From assembly GCF_000020965.1 (NCBI RefSeq), contig NC_011297.1, positions 1,832,525-1,896,524 on the forward strand: DNA of 64,000 nucleotides, written 5' to 3'. Each line of letters begins with the position of its first letter. Within the stretch, counting starts at the first letter, position 1. The position numbers were made by a program, and so were the translations under genes. Source of the stretch: Dictyoglomus thermophilum H-6-12 (GTDB lineage: Bacteria; Dictyoglomota; Dictyoglomia; Dictyoglomales; Dictyoglomaceae). This document shows, one piece after another, positions 1-8,249 of the stretch. The notes under the pieces were generated by a model. That model worked only from the letters and a program-made list of their open reading frames with translations. It ran no database searches and was not told where the DNA came from.

Positions 1-397
1 GGGAGATAAAAATAGAGGTTCTCCTTAAACGATTTAAAGAAATTATGGTGGAAGTTATATCCTTTCCAATAAAGTAATCATTTCTCTTTATAACCAGCAC
101 ATAACTTCCTTCAGAAGTCTGGTATATACCTTCCTTTTCTACAAGCCCTAAGTTAAAGGGATCCTGAATTATATTCTCCTTCTCCGAGATATAAAAAGAG
201 GAAATCCTTCCCCCCATCATTCTTCCCATCATAAAGCCCCTTCCTATACCAAGCCCCATAAAGGTCCTATAGAGGTCTTTCTTATTCTCGTCCATTAAAA
301 CATTTTGAGTTTGTACATAAAAAATAAAAGAAAGAATGATTATAAGAAAGAAAAGAATAAAAGCATAAATAAGCGTAATTTTCCATGCAATCTTCAT
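1..397 (-). CDS. Sensor histidine kinase, N-terminal part (cut by window edge)
   Basis: The first 132 codons are visible, starting with ATG at 397, only 3 bases after the stop of the response regulator gene. The protein opens with a membrane segment at about residues 7-27, followed by an extracytoplasmic region. That region contains a Met/Gly/Arg-rich stretch (MGLGIGRGFMMGRMMGGR) before a mixed alpha/beta sensor part. The kinase core lies outside the window, so the call rests on the N-terminal layout and on coupling to an OmpR-type regulator gene. Methionine-rich periplasmic segments can bind soft metals, but here that is only a guess. Confidence 0.75.
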   Translation of the reverse strand, partial: MKIAWKITLIYAFILFFLIIILSFIFYVQTQNVLMDENKKDLYRTFMGLGIGRGFMMGRMMGGRISSFYISEKENIIQDPFNLGLVEKEGIYQTSEGSYVLVIKRNDYFIGKDITSTIISLNRLRRTSIFIS

Positions 398-400
398 ATA

Positions 401-1063
401 TTAATCCTTCCTAAAGGAATAACCTATTCCCCTTATAGTTTTAATATATTTCCCCTTATCCCCCAATTTTTTCCTCAAATAGTTTATATATACCTCTACA
501 AGATTCTCTCTTTCATCATCGTAATCTCCCCATATCGATGACAAAATCTTCTCCTTAGAAAGAACAATATTCTCATTCTTCATGAGAAGATAAAGAAGAG
601 AAAATTCAGTTTTAGATAAATCTACCTCTTTGCCATCCACAATTACCCTATGCTGATCTACATAAAGCTCAATCCCCTCACTGCTTATAACCTCCTCTTT
701 TCTTTCTTTTCTCCTTGCAACAGCCTGGATTCTTGCAAGAAGTTCTTCTATACTAAAAGGTTTAACCACATAATCATCTGCTCCTAAATTAAAAGCCTCC
801 ACCTTATCCTTTACATCTCCTAAGGCAGTAAGCATTATTATTCCAAGGTCAGGATACTTATCCCTTAATCTTTTAGCCACCTCTTTTCCAGAAAGTCCTG
901 GTAGCATAATATCAAGAATAACCACATCAGGCTTAAATTCTTCCGCTTCAATTAGAGCATCATACCCATCCCCCACAACCCTCACCTCATGACCTTCATG
1001 GGTAAGCTCTAACTCCAAAAGATGAGCTATCTTTTTGTCGTCCTCTAACACAAGAATTTTCAT
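401..1063 (-). CDS. OmpR/PhoB-family response regulator
   Basis: 220 residues, normal for the family. The receiver domain (1-120) has the acidic pair D8/D9, phospho-acceptor D51, T79 and K101. A winged-helix DNA-binding domain (about 128-218) ends in the typical RGIGYSF motif. It is expected to be phosphorylated by the kinase encoded 3 bases downstream and to control transcription. It lies 35 bp after the heliorhodopsin gene on the same strand, so the three may be co-transcribed. A TATACT box 5 nt before the ATG, with no Shine-Dalgarno sequence, could also give the regulator its own leaderless transcript. The stimulus is unknown. Confidence 0.95.
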   Translation of the reverse strand: MKILVLEDDKKIAHLLELELTHEGHEVRVVGDGYDALIEAEEFKPDVVILDIMLPGLSGKEVAKRLRDKYPDLGIIMLTALGDVKDKVEAFNLGADDYVVKPFSIEELLARIQAVARRKERKEEVISSEGIELYVDQHRVIVDGKEVDLSKTEFSLLYLLMKNENIVLSKEKILSSIWGDYDDERENLVEVYINYLRKKLGDKGKYIKTIRGIGYSFRKD

Positions 1064-1098
1064 ATTTTAGTATATAACTTTTCTTCTATTCCTTAAAG

Positions 1099-1842
1099 CT
1101 AAACTGGTGCTAAAGTTCCTGCAAAAATCATCCAGGCTAAAGCACTCTTGGAAAATAGGCTCAAAAGTATGTAAACCTTCTCTCCAAAGAGATAATCCTT
1201 CCAAGGGCCAACCTTTTTATGCTGTAAGAAAGCATTAATTGCAAACATATTGAAGAAAATAAAAATTGTAGGAATGATTGCATAAACAAAAGCTGGAGGC
1301 TTGGCCTCTGAAGAACTAAGAGAACCATAAAAGTAAAGAAAAATCACAATCCAAGGAATAATTCCCGCAAAACAGCCATATATAAAAGCAAGCCAATTAG
1401 TTTTTTCAGTATATTGATTATGAATCTCAAACATTATTCCAAAAAGATTCATGGTAGCATTAACTCCAAACATAGCAATTAATGTGCCTATATCCCAAAC
1501 TCCTACCAACATACCTATTAACACTATCATAAGAGAAGAACTTAAAGCATATTCATAGAATCTAATTGGGTTCATTCTCCTTTTCAGAAAGCTGACATAC
1601 TGATTATAACCAACGGTAGAAATATAAAAATGAGCTATGGCAGAAATAAGTAAAAAGAGAGCTACAGCAGGACCAAATCTCAAATTATAGATTAATTGAG
1701 GATTAGGTTCAAGAGAAGAAGTTACCCTATCAAAAGCTAAAAAGTTGGAATAAATGGGATAAGTTTTATCATTGCTCAAAACGATCATCAAAATTCCTTG
1801 CAAAAGGTGAAGAAATCCCATAAAAAGATTAAATCTTCGCAA
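1099..1842 (-). CDS. Heliorhodopsin (retinal-binding seven-helix membrane protein)
   Basis: 247 residues and seven predicted membrane helices. Family signatures are clear: RFNLFMGFLHLLQG in helix A, YEYALSSSLMIVLIGML in helix C, and SKSALAWMIFAGTL in helix G. K232, in an SxxxK context (S228-K232), is the expected retinal Schiff-base lysine. E97 sits where the counterion glutamate is found, and H12 and H71 match the conserved pocket histidines. Heliorhodopsins are light-responsive but generally not pumps. The listed start is a TTG without a good ribosome site, so the exact start is uncertain. No retinal or carotenoid synthesis gene lies in the window. Downstream on the same strand is a two-component system. 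Confidence 0.93.
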   Translation of the reverse strand: MRRFNLFMGFLHLLQGILMIVLSNDKTYPIYSNFLAFDRVTSSLEPNPQLIYNLRFGPAVALFLLISAIAHFYISTVGYNQYVSFLKRRMNPIRFYEYALSSSLMIVLIGMLVGVWDIGTLIAMFGVNATMNLFGIMFEIHNQYTEKTNWLAFIYGCFAGIIPWIVIFLYFYGSLSSSEAKPPAFVYAIIPTIFIFFNMFAINAFLQHKKVGPWKDYLFGEKVYILLSLFSKSALAWMIFAGTLAPV

Positions 1843-1964
1843 AATCTGAAACTTTTTTATCTCTTCTACAAAAATCCCCCTTAAATTATCATTTCAAATT
1901 CTAAAATATTTTCCTTACAATAACAAGTATCTCCATTAACAAATCCAAATCTTAAAAATTCTGA

Positions 1965-1970
1965 TATAAT
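1965..1970 (+). promoter_or_regulatory. -10 box of a probable leaderless promoter
   Basis: A perfect TATAAT ends 7 nt before the ATG of the glycosyltransferase gene, with no Shine-Dalgarno sequence between. Transcription would start at or next to the start codon. No good -35 hexamer is seen at 16-18 bp. Confidence 0.6.
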
Positions 1971-1977
1971 TTACCTC

Positions 1978-2874
1978 ATGGATGTAAGTGTAATTATACC
2001 TACATACAACAGAAGAAAAATCTTAGAAATTACTCTTCCCCCAATACTCAATCAAGACTTTGAGGGAAAGTATGAAGTTATTCTCTCTGACGATGGTTCA
2101 GAAGATGAAACCTCTTCTTATATAGAGGAACTTAAAGAAAAATATACCCAACTAAGATATATAAAAAACAAGGAAAGGAGAGGACCTGCCTATACAAGAA
2201 ATAGAGCCCTTGAAATTGCGCAAGGCAGATTGATAGTTTTTATAGATAGCGACATATATGTAAAAAAAGACTTTTTAAAAAATCATTTTGAAATCCAAAA
2301 AGAGAATAACTTTAATGTACTTGTCCAAGGACCTGTAATCAACACTTATAATCTTGAAAAACCATGGGAAGAAAAATTTAAACTAAGAGACTTCTCCTCG
2401 GCTTATTTTGCTACAGGTAACGCAAGTATTGCGAGAGATATTTTACTGAAAACAGGCTTCTTTGACGAAAACTTCACTTTCTATGGATGGGAAGATTTGG
2501 AACTTGGAATAAGAATTAAAAAATTAAACATTAGAAAAATAAATTCTGAAAAAGTTACTGTATGGCATATACAAACTCCGCCTAAGCTTGAGAATCTCTC
2601 CTACCTTATAAATAAAGAAAAAGAAAGAGCAAGATCTGCCATATATTTTTATCAAAAACATCCCATATTAGAGGTAAAGATGATGATACAACTTGGGAGA
2701 ATATACGAGATAGGAAACTTTATACAAAGGTTTTTCGGATTATTAAATGAAAAAAACATTGAAAAATGGTGGCACTGGGCAGAAAAAAGGGGACACCATA
2801 CTTTATCTCAAATATTTCTCTCGGGAGTACTCAATAAAGTTTATTTAGAAGAGCTTAAAAGAATCTATTTATAA
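1978..2874 (+). CDS. Family 2 glycosyltransferase
   Basis: 298 residues with a GT-A fold. The N-terminal motif VSVIIPTYNRR and DDGS at 38-41 bind the nucleotide-sugar. IDSD (D90/D92) is the metal-binding DxD motif. FYGWEDLELGIR, near residue 180, resembles the C-terminal part of galactosyltransferase-like GT2 enzymes and carries the likely catalytic acidic residues. No membrane segment is present, so it is probably cytoplasmic or peripheral. Donor and acceptor cannot be told. The gene stands alone on the plus strand with a putative leaderless promoter and converges on the GH4 gene across a hairpin. Confidence 0.88.
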   Translation: MDVSVIIPTYNRRKILEITLPPILNQDFEGKYEVILSDDGSEDETSSYIEELKEKYTQLRYIKNKERRGPAYTRNRALEIAQGRLIVFIDSDIYVKKDFLKNHFEIQKENNFNVLVQGPVINTYNLEKPWEEKFKLRDFSSAYFATGNASIARDILLKTGFFDENFTFYGWEDLELGIRIKKLNIRKINSEKVTVWHIQTPPKLENLSYLINKEKERARSAIYFYQKHPILEVKMMIQLGRIYEIGNFIQRFFGLLNEKNIEKWWHWAEKRGHHTLSQIFLSGVLNKVYLEELKRIYL

Positions 2875-2883
2875 ATGACATAA

Positions 2884-2905
2884 GGAGGGGAGAAATCTCC
2901 CCTCC
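2884..2905. terminator. Hairpin between convergent genes
   Basis: GGAGGGGAGA (2884-2893) pairs with TCTCCCCTCC (2896-2905), separated by AA. It sits between the stop codons of the glycosyltransferase (+) and GH4 (-) genes. T-tracts on either side are weak, so it is a probable bidirectional terminator rather than a textbook one. Confidence 0.65.
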
Positions 2906-2910
2906 CTAAT

Positions 2911-4269
2911 TTATTTATAGTGTTTATTCATCTCTTCATTCCAAGGTTGAGAAAGCATAGTTTCTACTAAATTCTTACCCTGTTCAAAGCTCTTTGTTCT
3001 TGGATCGTCCATAACCATAAGCAAGAGACTAATTCTATCCCCTTCTTGAAAAGCTTGTAGTATCCTTTCCATCCTCAACCATCTGGGTATAAGAACATAT
3101 AGCATTAATCTCGATGGTATTTTTTCTATCTTTTCCCTTTCTATTCCATTCTTGTCCACATATACCGGAATTTCCACTATCACATCATCAGGAATTCCCG
3201 GAATTGCACCCTGATTTGGCACATTCAATACAAGTCTTCTCCTATGGTTATTGACTATAGCATCCACAAAAGGAATTATAGACTCCATACTCTCTTCTAC
3301 AGGAAGTTCCTTTACTATGGATACATTAGGATCTCTTGCCAGTCTCTCCATCTGAGCAAGCCTCATTTTTAAACCGTAAAGATACATAGTCCAACCTATT
3401 TCAGAATCAGGACCTCCTGCAGGATACCATTTCTTCTTCTCATTTAAATCGGTATGAAACCACCATGGAGAAACAGCCCTTGGTGTATCTCCTATGGGAA
3501 ATAGTCCATATAACCTATACATTTCCACACTTGCAGGTGAAAGTTGGGTGTATTCCCAAGGAGATATCATATATTCGTAGGAACTCCAAAGTTTTGGCGC
3601 TTCCTCTTCTATCCATTTATCTATCAAGGGATAGGCATTTTCTCCTTTATATTTGAATTTTGTAAGAAAAATAGAATGATTAAATCCTGCTACCTGCTCT
3701 TCTACATCTTTGGGATCAAGTCCAAGTACTCTTATAAGATGGAATAATTCTAAGTATCCATGACAAAAACCTACAACCTTTAGTCCTGTCTCTCTTAAAG
3801 CTAAGTTTGTCCCTTCAAATACTGGATTTGAAACCTGCATATACCAAGCATCAGGCGCAAACTTTTCCACATCCTTTGCAAGCTCTCTTATAAACTTCAA
3901 CTGCTCATAAGCTGCAAATCCACCATAATAATCACTTACCCTATCTCCAAAACCCCTGTAGTATCCAAGACTTTCTGCAATCTCTCTTTCCTTCTCCATG
4001 TTATGATATCCACCAACTTTTACTGTATTAATTACAAAATCTGCTCCATCAATTGCTTTTTTTCTGTCTGTAGTTTTTTCCAGTTTTAAATTTGCTCCAG
4101 TCTCTTTCATATACTTATCTGCGAGAGTATAAACCAAATCTAATCTTTCCTCATTTATATCCATAAATACCACAGTACTTCCAGAGAGATCTTTGTAATA
4201 ATTAAGATCTTGGATAAGCTTCATAGAGAAGGACACGCTACCTGCACCTATAATACTAATCTTAACCAT
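2911..4269 (-). CDS. GH4 family glycosidase, CHG subgroup (alpha-glucuronidase or alpha-galacturonidase-like)
   Basis: 452 residues, full length for GH4. These enzymes use NAD and a divalent metal to cleave glycosides by a redox-elimination route. The Rossmann motif GAGSVSF is at 8-14, SNP at 147-149, C169-H170 are metal ligands and H198 follows in GFNHS. The tetrapeptide CHGY marks the CHG subgroup, in which alpha-glucuronidases and alpha-galacturonidases are known, rather than the CHSV (alpha-glucosidase/galactosidase) or CN.P (phospho-glycosidase) groups. It has no signal peptide, so it acts in the cytosol. It is the last gene of the binding-protein/permease/ATPase operon, suggesting that the importer brings in uronic-acid-containing oligosaccharides. 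Confidence 0.9.
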   Translation of the reverse strand: MVKISIIGAGSVSFSMKLIQDLNYYKDLSGSTVVFMDINEERLDLVYTLADKYMKETGANLKLEKTTDRKKAIDGADFVINTVKVGGYHNMEKEREIAESLGYYRGFGDRVSDYYGGFAAYEQLKFIRELAKDVEKFAPDAWYMQVSNPVFEGTNLALRETGLKVVGFCHGYLELFHLIRVLGLDPKDVEEQVAGFNHSIFLTKFKYKGENAYPLIDKWIEEEAPKLWSSYEYMISPWEYTQLSPASVEMYRLYGLFPIGDTPRAVSPWWFHTDLNEKKKWYPAGGPDSEIGWTMYLYGLKMRLAQMERLARDPNVSIVKELPVEESMESIIPFVDAIVNNHRRRLVLNVPNQGAIPGIPDDVIVEIPVYVDKNGIEREKIEKIPSRLMLYVLIPRWLRMERILQAFQEGDRISLLLMVMDDPRTKSFEQGKNLVETMLSQPWNEEMNKHYK

Positions 4270-4297
4270 AAGCTATTTAACCTCCTTAATCTTAAAG

Positions 4298-5281
4298 TTA
4301 ATTTTTTGCATATTTATGACACATAACCCACCTATCATCGACAAAAACCTTTTTGGGCTCCTCATTGATACATTTACTATCCTTCTCATCACATCTTTCA
4401 GAAAACTTACAACCTAATTTTGTAAACTCTTTCACTTCTTGGGTAGAAAGTTTAATCTCTCCTGTCCAACGCTTGTCAATATCTGCCTCAGGCACAGAAG
4501 CAATAAGAAGCTTAGTATATGGATGAAGAGGATTTAACATAACCTTTTCTACTGGTCCCATTTCTACTATATTTCCTCTGTACATTATGGCAATTCTATC
4601 ACTTATATAATAAGCTGTTGCTAAATCATGGGTTATGTATATAACAGACACACCCATCTTTTCCTTTAAATCTTTAAAAAGGTTTACTATAGACATTCTT
4701 AAAGAAGCATCAACCATAGAGACAGGCTCATCCGCTACTAAAAGAGAGGGAGTGGTTATCAAAGCTCTTGCTATAGAGACTCTTTGAAGTTGTCCACCTG
4801 AAAGCTCATGAGGATATCTTTTCTCTATTTCCCTCAAACTCAACCCTACAACCTCAAGCATTTTATTAACCACTTCTTTGGCCTCACCTTTATTACTTAC
4901 TACCCCAAAATTTACTGCGGTTTCATAAAGGTAAGAATCCACTCTTTTCAAAGGATTAAAAGCCTCAAAAGGGTTTTGAAATATAGGTTGTACTTCCCTC
5001 ATAAAATTTTTTCTATCCTTCTTAGAATTTAGTTTTGCTATATTTACGCCTTTATATAATATCTCTCCTGAGGTCGGTTCAAGAAGGCCAAGGATCATAC
5101 GTGCAAGAGTAGTTTTTCCAGATCCAGTCTCTCCTGCAATGGTAAAGATTTCAGGTTTGTCTTGAGAAATGCTAAAACTTTCTTTATTAACAGCCACCAG
5201 TTTTACTCCTAAAAATCTTCCTCCTATGATAAATACTTTTGTTAAATCCTTAACATGAAGTAGATATTTTTGTTCATTCAT
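4298..5281 (-). CDS. Opp/Dpp-type ABC transporter ATP-binding protein (DppF-like)
   Basis: 327 residues. Walker A is GETGSGKT (50-57), the signature is LSGGQLQR, and Walker B ends LLVADEP. A C-terminal extension has a cysteine cluster (CKF.ERC...C...C), typical of Opp/Dpp ATPases. It forms the nucleotide-binding heterodimer with the product of the gene upstream, with which it overlaps by 4 bases (ATGA). Although the family is named for peptides, the GH4 neighbour and LacI repressor suggest oligosaccharide import, as is known for such systems in Thermotogales. Confidence 0.94.
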   Translation of the reverse strand: MNEQKYLLHVKDLTKVFIIGGRFLGVKLVAVNKESFSISQDKPEIFTIAGETGSGKTTLARMILGLLEPTSGEILYKGVNIAKLNSKKDRKNFMREVQPIFQNPFEAFNPLKRVDSYLYETAVNFGVVSNKGEAKEVVNKMLEVVGLSLREIEKRYPHELSGGQLQRVSIARALITTPSLLVADEPVSMVDASLRMSIVNLFKDLKEKMGVSVIYITHDLATAYYISDRIAIMYRGNIVEMGPVEKVMLNPLHPYTKLLIASVPEADIDKRWTGEIKLSTQEVKEFTKLGCKFSERCDEKDSKCINEEPKKVFVDDRWVMCHKYAKN

Positions 5282-6270
5282 GAAATTTCAGCCTCCTTAC
5301 TATATAAGAAACAAGCCACTTTATGACCACTTCCTACATCTATAAGAGCAGGAACATTCTCTTTACATACTTCCATAGCCATACCGCATCTTGGATGAAA
5401 TCTACAACCTGTTGGAGGATTCAATAAAGAAGGAGGAGCTCCTGGCACACTCTTTTTAAAGGTTTTATCTCCAATTTTAGGAAGAGAATCAATAAGATAT
5501 TTAGTATAAGGATGGAGAGGATTCTTAAAAATATCCTTTGCAGAACCTACCTCTAATATTTTTCCAGCATACATGATGACAATTCGATCCGCAATATTAG
5601 CATGAACTCCCATGTCATGAGTAACTATTATGATGCTATTCTTAAACTCAGACTGAATTCTCTTTAAAAGTTGAATAACTCCTCTTTGAACTACTACATC
5701 AAGGGCTGTAGTAGCCTCATCAGCAATTATAACCTTTGGCTTTAGAAGAGTACTTAAAGCAATAGTAACCCTCTGGCGCATTCCTCCTGAAAGTTGATGA
5801 GGATATGAGGTTAAAACTTCTGAAGGAAGACCTAAAGCCTTTAAGTGCTCCTCAGAAAGCTTTTTTATCTCCTCTTTACCCTCTATCTTAAGATGCACCT
5901 TTAACAAGTCTTCAAAGGTTTTTATAATCTTACGGGTTGGATTAAGCACACTCATTGAGCCTTGAGGTACATAAGAGAAAACTTTCCATCTCAGATTATT
6001 TATTTCCTCTTTTTGAGAGACAATATCTATATCTTTTCCGTCAAATTTATATGTAATTTTTCCACCAAGTATAGTAAGAGGCGGCTTTATGAGACCAATC
6101 ATAGTCTTTAGAAGAGTACTTTTACCACAACCTGACTCTCCAGCGATGCCAAGAATCTCATTTTCCATAACTTCAAGACTCACATTATCTACAGCCCTTA
6201 CTCTTCTTTCCACTCCATAAAGAGAAGTTATATAATAAGCTCTCAAATTTTCTATTTTTAAAATCTCCAT
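5278..6270 (-). CDS. Opp/Dpp-type ABC transporter ATP-binding protein (DppD-like)
   Basis: 330 residues. Walker A is GESGCGKS (44-51), the signature LSGGMRQR, and Walker B ends VIIADEATTALD. The C-terminal region has the CRFHPRC...C...C cluster of the oligopeptide-importer ATPases. Its start codon abuts the stop of the inner-membrane permease gene and its end overlaps the second ATPase gene by 4 bases, so the two ATPases are probably translationally coupled. Confidence 0.94.
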   Translation of the reverse strand: MEILKIENLRAYYITSLYGVERRVRAVDNVSLEVMENEILGIAGESGCGKSTLLKTMIGLIKPPLTILGGKITYKFDGKDIDIVSQKEEINNLRWKVFSYVPQGSMSVLNPTRKIIKTFEDLLKVHLKIEGKEEIKKLSEEHLKALGLPSEVLTSYPHQLSGGMRQRVTIALSTLLKPKVIIADEATTALDVVVQRGVIQLLKRIQSEFKNSIIIVTHDMGVHANIADRIVIMYAGKILEVGSAKDIFKNPLHPYTKYLIDSLPKIGDKTFKKSVPGAPPSLLNPPTGCRFHPRCGMAMEVCKENVPALIDVGSGHKVACFLYSKEAEIS

Positions 6271-7149
6271 TTAAGCCTCCAAGCCTCCTTCTTTCATCCT
6301 CATCCTCTGAAGTCTGGTCCTTGGATCTAAATAATTACTTACACTTACTGAAAGAAGATAGAGGGATATAAAGAGTAAAATGGCTATAAGGACAGGAGTA
6401 AATATCCACCACCATATACCCCTTAAAAGAGCCTGATACTGAAGAGCCCAATATATGGTTGTTCCTATAGTAGAAGTTTCTAAACTAGAAAGTCCATATA
6501 TGGCCAATGTAGTCTCCATTCCTATGGCCCATAGAATTGTATTTATAAAATTAGCCATGACCCATGGAATAACAAAGGGCAAATGTTCTGTAAGTACAAT
6601 CTTTAAAGTATCCATTCCAGAAAAATTAGCAGTATAGGTAAATTCCCTTTCTCTAAGACCTAACACTATAGATCTAACTTGCCTTCCTCCCCAAGGCCAA
6701 GAGAACAAAGATAAAATTATAGCTATCAAAATTATACTTATGTGTTGTTTAATAATAGAAGAAATAAGAATCAATATAGGTAAACTTGGAATCACAATAA
6801 AGCTATCATTAATAGACATCAATATCCTATCTACTCTACCCCCTAAATATCCTGCTATAAGCCCTACTATTGTCCCCACCAAAATAGAGATTATAGCTGT
6901 AAGAGATCCTAAGAAGAGAGAGTTTTTAATAGCATGAGTTAAATTCCAAAATATGTCTTGTCCCATGGAGTTTGTTCCTAATATATATTTAAAAGAAGGA
7001 GGAAGATTTTTAGGAGCTACATTCCAAAGTTTTGGATCATAAGGAGCAAAAAAAGAGAGCAAAGCTAAAAAAACTAATACTACTAAGACTGTGAAACCAA
7101 AAGCAAATTTCTTGTCGCTTTTGTAAAGATCTCTTATAACTAAAAACAT
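6271..7149 (-). CDS. Opp/Dpp-type ABC transporter permease (DppC-like)
   Basis: 292 residues. It has an N-terminal membrane helix (about 17-36), a periplasmic segment with LGTNSMGQDIFWN, then a five-helix permease core. In the usual position of the ATPase-contacting loop is REREFTYTANFSGMDTLKIVLTEHLP, a variant of the EAA motif. It pairs with the DppB-like permease encoded 14 bases upstream. The length and motifs are standard for the family. Confidence 0.92.
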   Translation of the reverse strand: MFLVIRDLYKSDKKFAFGFTVLVVLVFLALLSFFAPYDPKLWNVAPKNLPPSFKYILGTNSMGQDIFWNLTHAIKNSLFLGSLTAIISILVGTIVGLIAGYLGGRVDRILMSINDSFIVIPSLPILILISSIIKQHISIILIAIILSLFSWPWGGRQVRSIVLGLREREFTYTANFSGMDTLKIVLTEHLPFVIPWVMANFINTILWAIGMETTLAIYGLSSLETSTIGTTIYWALQYQALLRGIWWWIFTPVLIAILLFISLYLLSVSVSNYLDPRTRLQRMRMKEGGLEA

Positions 7150-7163
7150 TATCTATTACCTCC

Positions 7164-8174
7164 TCATCTATACCTAACCCGAGGATCAAATAATGGATAT
7201 AATAGATCTATTAATAAAGCTGCCGTTGCAATTCCTACAATAGAGAATACCGCAATTCCCATAATCAAGTTATAATCTCCATTATTTATTGCCATATATA
7301 ACATCTGGCCAAGACCTGGATAGGAAAAAACCGTCTCTGTTATCAAAGAACCACTAAATATACCACCGATCTGAAGGGCAAGATTCGTTATTTGAGGTAA
7401 GAGGGCATTCCTCATTACATACTGAAAAAGTATTTTTCGAGATGGAATCCCCATAACTTGTGCATATACCACATAATCTTCAGAAACAATAGTAGAAGTT
7501 AAAGACCTCATGCTTAAAAACCACCAACCTATCCCTATAAGAATGAGAGAAAGGGCAGGTAAAAAGGCATGTTTAATTACATTTAAAATAAATTCCAAAG
7601 AAAAGGAAGGAGTTAAACCTACGCTATACCCTCCAGTCATGGGAAATAAAGGAATCAGATAAGCAAAAAGGATGAGAAGGACTAAAGCCATAATATAATA
7701 AGGAATTGGATATATGGTCATAGCCAAAAGCCCCAGAATCTTTGCCCAATTTCTATCACTGTAATATCCTGCAAGCCCTCCTAGGATATTTCCTATAATC
7801 CAAGAGAGTAAAGCTACAGTAATTAAAAGGCCTGCTGTCCAAGGCAAAGAATTCATGATAATGGATATGACAGGAGTTGGAAAGATAGAAAGAGAAGGCC
7901 CAAAATCCCCTTTAAGAAGTCTACCCCAAAACTTCAAATACTGCTCTAAGATATTCCCTTTTAACCCGTAAAGCTCCATCATGGTCTCTTTAAGTTTTTC
8001 TATTGCTGAAGGATCAAGATATTGAGCCCCATAAGCAGTCATTCTATTTAATACCGTTACTACAGGATCAAGGGGCGTAAGTCTTGGAACCAAAAATACC
8101 ACTGTAATTCCAATGAAAATAACTACAAAATACTGAATCAATCTAGGTATTATATATCTTTTTAAAAAATTCAT
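7164..8174 (-). CDS. Opp/Dpp-type ABC transporter permease (DppB-like)
   Basis: 336 residues. A first helix (about 14-32) is followed by a large external loop containing LTPLDPV, then about five helices. The EAA-like loop is DYVVYAQVMGIPSRKILFQYVMRNALLP, with the characteristic terminal segment ending LYPLFDPRVRYR. It is the first membrane gene after the binding protein and is separated from it by 75 bp containing a strong hairpin, which may set its expression below that of the binding protein. Confidence 0.92.
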   Translation of the reverse strand: MNFLKRYIIPRLIQYFVVIFIGITVVFLVPRLTPLDPVVTVLNRMTAYGAQYLDPSAIEKLKETMMELYGLKGNILEQYLKFWGRLLKGDFGPSLSIFPTPVISIIMNSLPWTAGLLITVALLSWIIGNILGGLAGYYSDRNWAKILGLLAMTIYPIPYYIMALVLLILFAYLIPLFPMTGGYSVGLTPSFSLEFILNVIKHAFLPALSLILIGIGWWFLSMRSLTSTIVSEDYVVYAQVMGIPSRKILFQYVMRNALLPQITNLALQIGGIFSGSLITETVFSYPGLGQMLYMAINNGDYNLIMGIAVFSIVGIATAALLIDLLYPLFDPRVRYR

Positions 8175-8199
8175 TTAGTACTAATTCCCTCCTTCTTTT

Positions 8200-8234
8200 A
8201 AAAAAGAGGGGGGACATCCCAAAAGATGTCCCCC
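8200..8234 (-). terminator. Intra-operon hairpin with T-tract (attenuating terminator)
   Basis: A perfect 10-bp stem, GGGGGACATC (8209-8218) with GATGTCCCCC (8225-8234), has a 6-nt loop. Read on the minus strand it is followed by TCTTTTTT. It lies between the binding-protein gene and the first permease gene, so it probably acts as a partial terminator or 3' stabiliser and raises the ratio of binding protein to permease. Confidence 0.8.
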
Positions 8235-8249
8235 AAAAAATTTTCCAAA

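Noticed and set aside
305-541. Plus-strand frame across the kinase/regulator junction
   Set aside because: It is antisense to the start of the kinase and the end of the regulator; its Tyr/Ile/Phe-rich product is typical of AT-rich shadow frames.
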